A stretch of 64,000 nucleotides of DNA from Asterochloris sp. CNOR1 (taxonomy: Eukaryota; Chlorophyta; Trebouxiophyceae; Trebouxiales; Trebouxiaceae). Numbering within the stretch: position 1 is the stretch's first letter; each line of letters starts with the position of its first letter. The stretch covers positions 124,001 to 188,000 of the forward strand of contig OZ017752.1 in NCBI GenBank assembly GCA_963969365.1. The letters run 5' to 3'. A program made the position numbers and the translations under genes. Positions 59,201-64,000 of this stretch are shown here, in pieces. The notes beneath the pieces are model-generated. The model was not told where the DNA came from. It saw only the letters and a program-made list of their open reading frames with translations, and searched no databases.

Positions 59201-62200
59201 GGCAAGGCAAGCCAAGACTTTCATGCATAGCAAGTGTATGTGTCTTACTTGCGACTTGGATGCGACTGTGAGGACATGCAAAGCCCCAAAAGACACAAGT
59301 GGAGAACAGGCGTCCTTGCTTGGCAATTGCTACACGTCTATGCTGGGCCCCTGCTAGGTGGCATTGCCTGTGGCCAGTGCTAGAGTCTCTTGCAACAGGT
59401 GCCTTGTCTTGGGCTGGGTCAGCTGATCCAGACACTGCAAGATTGGGCCTAAGCCGCCCACCACTGTGTTGCTAGCATAGTGAAACCATGATAGCTGCAG
59501 GGCAGCCTGCAGCCTTGGCCCCCACTGCGGCTTGCCTGGAGTTCCAGCAGACGCATGGCAGCGCCTGACTCAACAAGACCCAGCACTGCCAAGCAGCGGC
59601 ATTTATACACAGCCCCATTGCAATTGCATTTTCTTGGTGCTCGAACTAGCTTCGCTAACCACACAACTGCACCACTGCCTTCACAACGGCCACTGAGCAT
59701 GTGCCCGACCCTGGTCACAGAATTTGTGAGCACTCAGGACTGCTATGCATGTTGTTGCCTGGCCTTCAGTGCTGAGCAGCCAGGTGCACACAGCATTGCC
59801 CGCAGGCATAAACCCCAGAACAGCAAGACCTGCTGCAGGTGCCAGGCTCACCATCATGTGCATTGGCCATGTGCACCTGCCAAGCGCACTGCAAGCACAT
59901 CATGCTGGGCTGCAGTCATGCACGACCAGCCAGTTGCCAAGGGCCTCATATAAGAGACTTCTTGCAACGTCAAGCACTCACTCTGGCATTGGCCCCTTGG
60001 CAGACCCTGCACCTGCTTGCACTGGCCAACAAGCACTGTGGCTGCAGAGTACTTTCCAGATAAAAATAATTAAGCAAATTGCCTCTTGCAAGAGCAGCGC
60101 CCACCTTCGTAGAAGCCGTTATGCACGCGCCCCACCCCATCCCACTGCCTCATCGAGATGTTGCCGCTGGACCGGAAGTTGACCAGGTTGGTGGGCTGCG
60201 TGCCCCGGAAGCTGACAATCACTGCTCCCTCAGTCGTCAGCATGAAGCACCCCGTCTCAGGCACGAAGCGCGACACTGTCTGTGTCTCGCTGCGCCTGCC
60301 CTCCTCCCCATCTTCAGGTGCTTCTCGACCCTTGCTCATCTTGTGCTTGGCAGGCTGCGGCTGGGAGTCATTGTTGGACTGCCCCGGGCCACTGTTCTGG
60401 GGCTGCTGGCGCTGCTGTGAGTCAGGCTGCTCTGGCTGCTCTTGCTGTGCGCCCTGGGCCAGCTCTGGGTCCTGTCTGTGGCTGGGCTGATCTGGCTGCT
60501 GCTGCCGGCGAGACCTGTGTCCTGGGATGGTCGGGTTGGCAGAGAGGCGGTCTGTGTCGCTGACGGCCGTCTGCAGGAAGCCCAGAAAGGTGCAGCCCCA
60601 TCTGAAGGGACAGGGACGCCATGTGGACCAACTCAAGGCTGGCAGGCATGGTCTCAGGTGGGCAGGCCAGAAACATAATTGCAAAGCCACCCCAGCAAGC
60701 CAAAACAAGTTGCTTATGGATGTGCATACATGTCTTTGAAAGAGGCAGCAGTGAGGCAGGGAAGTGCACTCAAAATATGCAGGTGGCTGGACGTGCAAGC
60801 TCTAAGACAGGCAGCACATGCAGGCCCTAAACCCTAAAGCTAGCCAGGGACTGGCGCGCACTGGTCCTGCCCAGCTCTCACCTGCTCTGGGCAATGTCTT
60901 CAATGCAGGCTGGGCGCTCGTACACCAGCTTCATGCACATGGCCAGGAAGTGGGCGCGGCGGTGGTCATAGCTTGTTAGCTCAGGGCAGACCTCCCTTCT
61001 GAGCTGCGATGCCGCTGGCCCTGCAGGCAAATATACTGTGAATTGTGATGGCGCATGGCTTCTGTGTAGCAGGAGGCTCCATCTCTGCAGAGAAGGGCCA
61101 AGTATGACACGTGGCTCTGCCTTTTGCAGGCGCCCCGTGCTGAGCATGGGGCTGAGGTGACAGGTAGAAAGTGATTCTGCAGCCTGCCCTCCTGCATGCC
61201 TAAAATTGTACAACGCAACAATCCAGCACTGCTGGCTGCAAGATGCCATGACTTGGCACCAGCGCAACTAGTCCAGCACTGCAGGCTGGAGGCGGTCCAG
61301 GACGAAGAGGCGCACCTGCATCTGCATCTGGCTGCTCAGCAGCGCGCTGCAGGTCCTCTGAGGCTCCCTGCAGGCTGCGCTTCTGTCCCTTGGCCAGCTG
61401 AGCAAAAGGAAAGGTTGGGGGCTGGTAGGCGGGTGGCGGGTCGAACCAGGGGGCTGCAATATTGACGATTGACGCAGGCTCGCGGGAGCCGTCTGACAGT
61501 ATGTGCCATTGCCCTGCAGGGCGATTATTGACACGTGTCAGCTCAGGCCACTGGATGGGCACCTGACATTGCTCACAGATCTGCAAGGGCGTCTGCTGTG
61601 CCACTGGCCTGACGACAGAGCCCGGCGCTGCTGCATAAGGCAGGCTACCCACAAATCTGCTGGAGCATCTCCTGTGCAACTGGTCTCATGAGGGGCCTCT
61701 GCACTACTGAAGTAGTGCAGGGGCAGGGGACTGCACCAGCGAATAAGGCCAGACAACCATGCAGGAAGGGGATGCAACCTGCGCATGAGCACTCCCCTTC
61801 TGGCCGGATCTTACATCTCTTTGTGTGTCTCAGGCGGCTGTGACATGGCGCTGCAGCATCATGCTGCATGCCCAGGATTGTGGCTGGTAGATATCCATTG
61901 CAGGGTGCTGAAGTTGCCTTGACACCCACAATCTAGGGCAGAGGCCTCAGGCAGCGGGCTCGTTGCAGTGCCAACGCCAGCCTAATTGAGCACGCAATCG
62001 TGTTTCTTGCATGCTTCTGGACCACACGGCAGCCCTCATCCTGGTCTTGTGTCAAGCACGCATCTCTGGAGACGCAAAGCCACACGCAGCACACAAGTCC
62101 TTCTCCAATGCGCATGTTCAAGCCCTGCTCAAGCCACTAACTGGCTTGCACTGACAGCTGAGGCAAAGACAATACTGCACACAACAATCACTCCTGGCAG

Positions 62201-62855
62201 CAGGCAAGTTTTGCATTTGAGGCCCACCAGAGACCACCTACAATGTGACATGCACTGCATGTGCCATTGCAGAGGGGTACCACAGGTGCACTGCTGATGT
62301 TTGTGGGCTGCAGGCATGCTCACCTGTAACACGTGCCAGCCCCTGCTCCAGCCGCGGGGTGGCCCACCTCAGCGCCCGGTCTACCCGCAGCACCTCTGCT
62401 GTGCCCCAGATGACGTTCTCCACCAGGGTGGTGTATGCCACCAGCAGGGACTCCCGCAGGTAGGCCACAATCTTCTGGCGGAAGCCAAAGAGGGTGAGAA
62501 TGGGGGCCTGGGCCGCGGCTGGCAGGATGTTCCAGGGGTTGCTGAGCTGGCTGGAGGCTGAATCGTCCTTCTGGCCAGAGTCCAAATTCTGCTGGCTGGC
62601 CTCTGACCTGCCATGGTCTCTGGTGCGCTTGCTGCTGTTCAGGCCGCTGAGGGAGCGGTGCCTCTGGAGTAGGTAGCACTGCCTGTGGAGGCGCTGTGTG
62701 TGGTTGGGGTGCGGTGCGCTGGCCGCCAGTGTCAGGTGGCACTGCAGCCTGTTTGCAGGCTGCCTGTACAATGCAGTGCAGGGCCAGAGGCGCTGGGCCT
62801 GGGTGCAAGGCCCTGCAGCCTGCACCTGTCTGGCGTGGCTGCCCCAGGCTGCCAT
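56275..62855 (-). CDS. Class 3 (alpha/beta-hydrolase) lipase, 717 aa, 10 exons, likely plastid-targeted
   Basis: Exons (minus) are 62324-62855, 61316-61513, 60882-61020, 60105-60601, 58928-59110, 57866-58028, 57508-57565, 57176-57455, 56819-56851 and 56275-56345, in phase. The N-terminus (MAAWGSHARQVQAAGPCTQA, then Arg/Gln/Ser-rich) resembles a transit peptide, followed by IVAYLRESLLVAYTTLVENV. A Gln/Pro/Ser-rich insert precedes the hydrolase core. Core landmarks are AVIVSFRGTQPTNLVNF (oxyanion region), VGRVHNGFYEG, GRVIYLTGHSLGGALAVV (nucleophile Ser about 518), TYGAPRIGD, LVHGADVIPKIPP (Asp about 580) and LSDHFP (His about 680). This is a complete Lipase_3 triad, predicted to cleave acyl esters of glycero- or galactolipids. 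The intron before the nucleophile exon carries three more copies of that exon start; the intron before the 33-nt exon is a 79-bp minisatellite. Confidence 0.9.
56852..57175 (-). repeat. 79-bp minisatellite in lipase intron 8
   Basis: Plus-strand units starting with (A/G)(C/G)TCAGCCAGGGCACTGTCC, then CACAGCTGCAACATCATAGC and CTGAACCTGACCTGGCA, begin at about 56862, 56941, 57020 and 57110 (steps of 79, 79 and 90 bp). The first two are almost identical. On the gene strand each unit carries an acceptor-like sequence (CCGCCATCAG|GCTGC at the true exon, CCGCGGTCAG|GTTGC in copies), so this is again a junction duplication. Confidence 0.85.
57990..58260 (-). repeat. Four tandem copies of the lipase nucleophile-elbow exon start
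   Basis: On the minus strand GCCACAGCCTGGGAGGAGC, then the codons for ALAVV.AQAL, occurs at about 58028 (true exon), 58107, 58178 and 58257, spacing about 70-80 bp. The outermost copy still reads AG|GCCACAGCAGGGGAGGGGC (GHSRGGALAVVLAQAL) behind a CATAACAG acceptor. The two middle copies have damaged acceptors or a frame change. All lie within one long reverse open frame. Confidence 0.88.
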
Positions 62856-63753
62856 GCTAACTGTGCTGCAGCCTGCAGGCATGATGCCCGTTGACAAGTT
62901 TCTGACACAATGTTGATCGGCGGCAGCTAGAAGCTGTGCAATCAGAGAGAGGGCTGCCTGGGCAGTGGCCTCTGCGATGAATATGCCAAAATGGGCAGTG
63001 CTGCTGTGACAATCATGTACACGCCACTGTCTCATCATCACCTGGAGATTGCCTACAAGAGGAGATCAGCCTTGCTGCCAGATGCTGGCAGGGCCGGGTC
63101 AGCGTCATCCAGCTAGAAACTGCTGGTCTGGGGCCATCGAAGTGCCTGTCCAGACACAGAGATGCATGCAGGGAGAGTCCATACCGCAGATCGATAGCAT
63201 TGTCAACTTCCTTCTTTCCAAAGCAACACCCACAGCACAGTCATAACAATTCGAATCACATCAGTACACAGCAGAGTCTGAGCACCATAAGCTTCCTCAA
63301 TTGTAAAAGTGTTGGCTGTGAAAGCAATAATGGTCCACTCTTGTAACGACTGATCTCACAGTCCTGAATAAGCAGCGTCGCGGAGCTGAGAGGGCCGATT
63401 ACCACCTGAACCTCTCGATAAGCAGTGCCATGCAGCTCCTGTTGGGTAGGCAGCATACTTGGTGTGCTCACAGCAGAGTGCTGGACTGCCTGCAGCATCC
63501 TGTGCCAGGTCCACCCTTGTGTGCCTCGCGTAGCCTTGTTTGTGGCTGTGGCATGTACAAGCCAAGGTTTGACATTCCATATGATGCACTTTGGCAGCCA
63601 AGGGCACCTGTCAGCAGCACCTCGTCCCTGCAGGCCCAATCACGCCCTCAGGAAAGCGTCTCGCCATCACAGCGCAGACTCAGGACTCAAAGGTGATTGC
63701 TACGCACCAGGCAGGTTGTGGGTCCATCACTGAAACAATGCCATGCTGTACAG
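62856..63753. other. Divergent region between lipase and P-loop gene
   Basis: About 0.9 kb lies between the lipase start (minus) and the first recognised P-loop exon (plus). It should hold the lipase promoter and the promoter and early exons of the P-loop gene. Several short ORFs exist (for example from 63425), but none could be joined with confidence. Confidence 0.4.
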
Positions 63754-64000
63754 GTTGTCGATGGCAGGCCCTTTTCTGACAGGGAAGTGGAGCAGGCCCG
63801 ATTGCTTAAGCAGCTCAGGGAGACCCCAGACAACATGCTGCTTGTGCTGGGCTCTCTCAGCAGTGGCAAAACCCTGCTGCTTCGCAAGGTCCTGCTGAGC
63901 GGCAAGCTCGACACCCCGGTGTCATGGTTCAGCGGCCGTGAGCAGAAGCTGTCAGATGCCAGTGTGATGGCTGAGGCCCTTTCCCGCGAGCTTGTCGCCC
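63754..64000 (+). CDS. P-loop ATPase, partial, runs off the right edge
   Basis: After an acceptor (TACAG|GTTGTCGATGG) the frame is open to the window end: VVDGRPFSDREVEQARLLKQ, then MLLVLGSLSSGKTLLLRKVL and SWFSGREQKLSDASVMAEAL. GSLSSGKT is a Walker A motif and the preceding MLLVLG is the usual hydrophobic strand. It looks like an AAA-like/archaeal-ATPase-type P-loop NTPase; the exact family and role are not recognisable from 82 residues. Upstream exons were not identified. Confidence 0.7.

Overview
This window looks like nuclear DNA of a green alga (core Chlorophyta, probably a trebouxiophyte). It is GC-rich. It encodes a chloroplast-targeted PsbX precursor and a plant-type UBC27. Its genes are cut into many small exons by short to medium introns, mostly GT...CTGCAG. 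I rebuilt 12 gene models by hand from domain similarity and phase-consistent splicing, about 89 introns in all. The 12 models are a FunK1-like kinase, TRM1, a small HSP20-like protein, UBC27, DDI1, a pseudo-response regulator, a GPR1/FUN34/SatP acetate-type transporter, a GH1 beta-glucosidase, IPK1, PsbX, a short-chain dehydrogenase and a class 3 lipase. No tRNA, rRNA, CRISPR array or intact transposon was recognised.

Layout, left to right: a duplicated kinase/TRM1 upstream fragment (about 85-870); kinase (-, 1490-3749); TRM1 (+, 4466-10959); HSP20-like (+, 12329-15039); UBC27 (-, 15272-17824) head to head with DDI1 (+, 18030-24203); pseudo-response regulator (-, 24886-28505); transporter (-, 29618-32766); an unidentified + strand gene, possibly augmin-subunit-4-like (about 35.2-35.8 kb or longer); GH1 (-, 36555-43418) head to head with IPK1 (+, 43777-46191); PsbX (-, 46553-47900) head to head with an SDR (+, 48073-56112); lipase (-, 56275-62855); and a P-loop ATPase running off the right edge (+, from 63754). 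HSP20, UBC27 and DDI1 form a small protein-quality-control neighbourhood, with an E2 and a proteasome-shuttle protease sharing one 205-bp intergenic region.

The most unusual signal is in the introns. At least 12 of about 89 carry tandem, decaying copies of the adjacent exon-intron junction: an acceptor plus exon start, or an exon end plus donor. One lipase intron holds three spare copies of the exon encoding the catalytic GHSLGG elbow, and a 4.5-kb SDR intron is built mostly of such repeats. Introns here appear to grow by repeated junction duplication, leaving decoy splice sites. A second theme is frequent GC-AG introns: five well-supported cases, all AG|GCAAG. Other points of note are a Tyr-to-His change at the SDR catalytic position, NEG instead of NEP in the GH1 acid/base motif, 13- and 19-nt exons in PsbX, and a 44-bp near-perfect hairpin inside the giant SDR intron.
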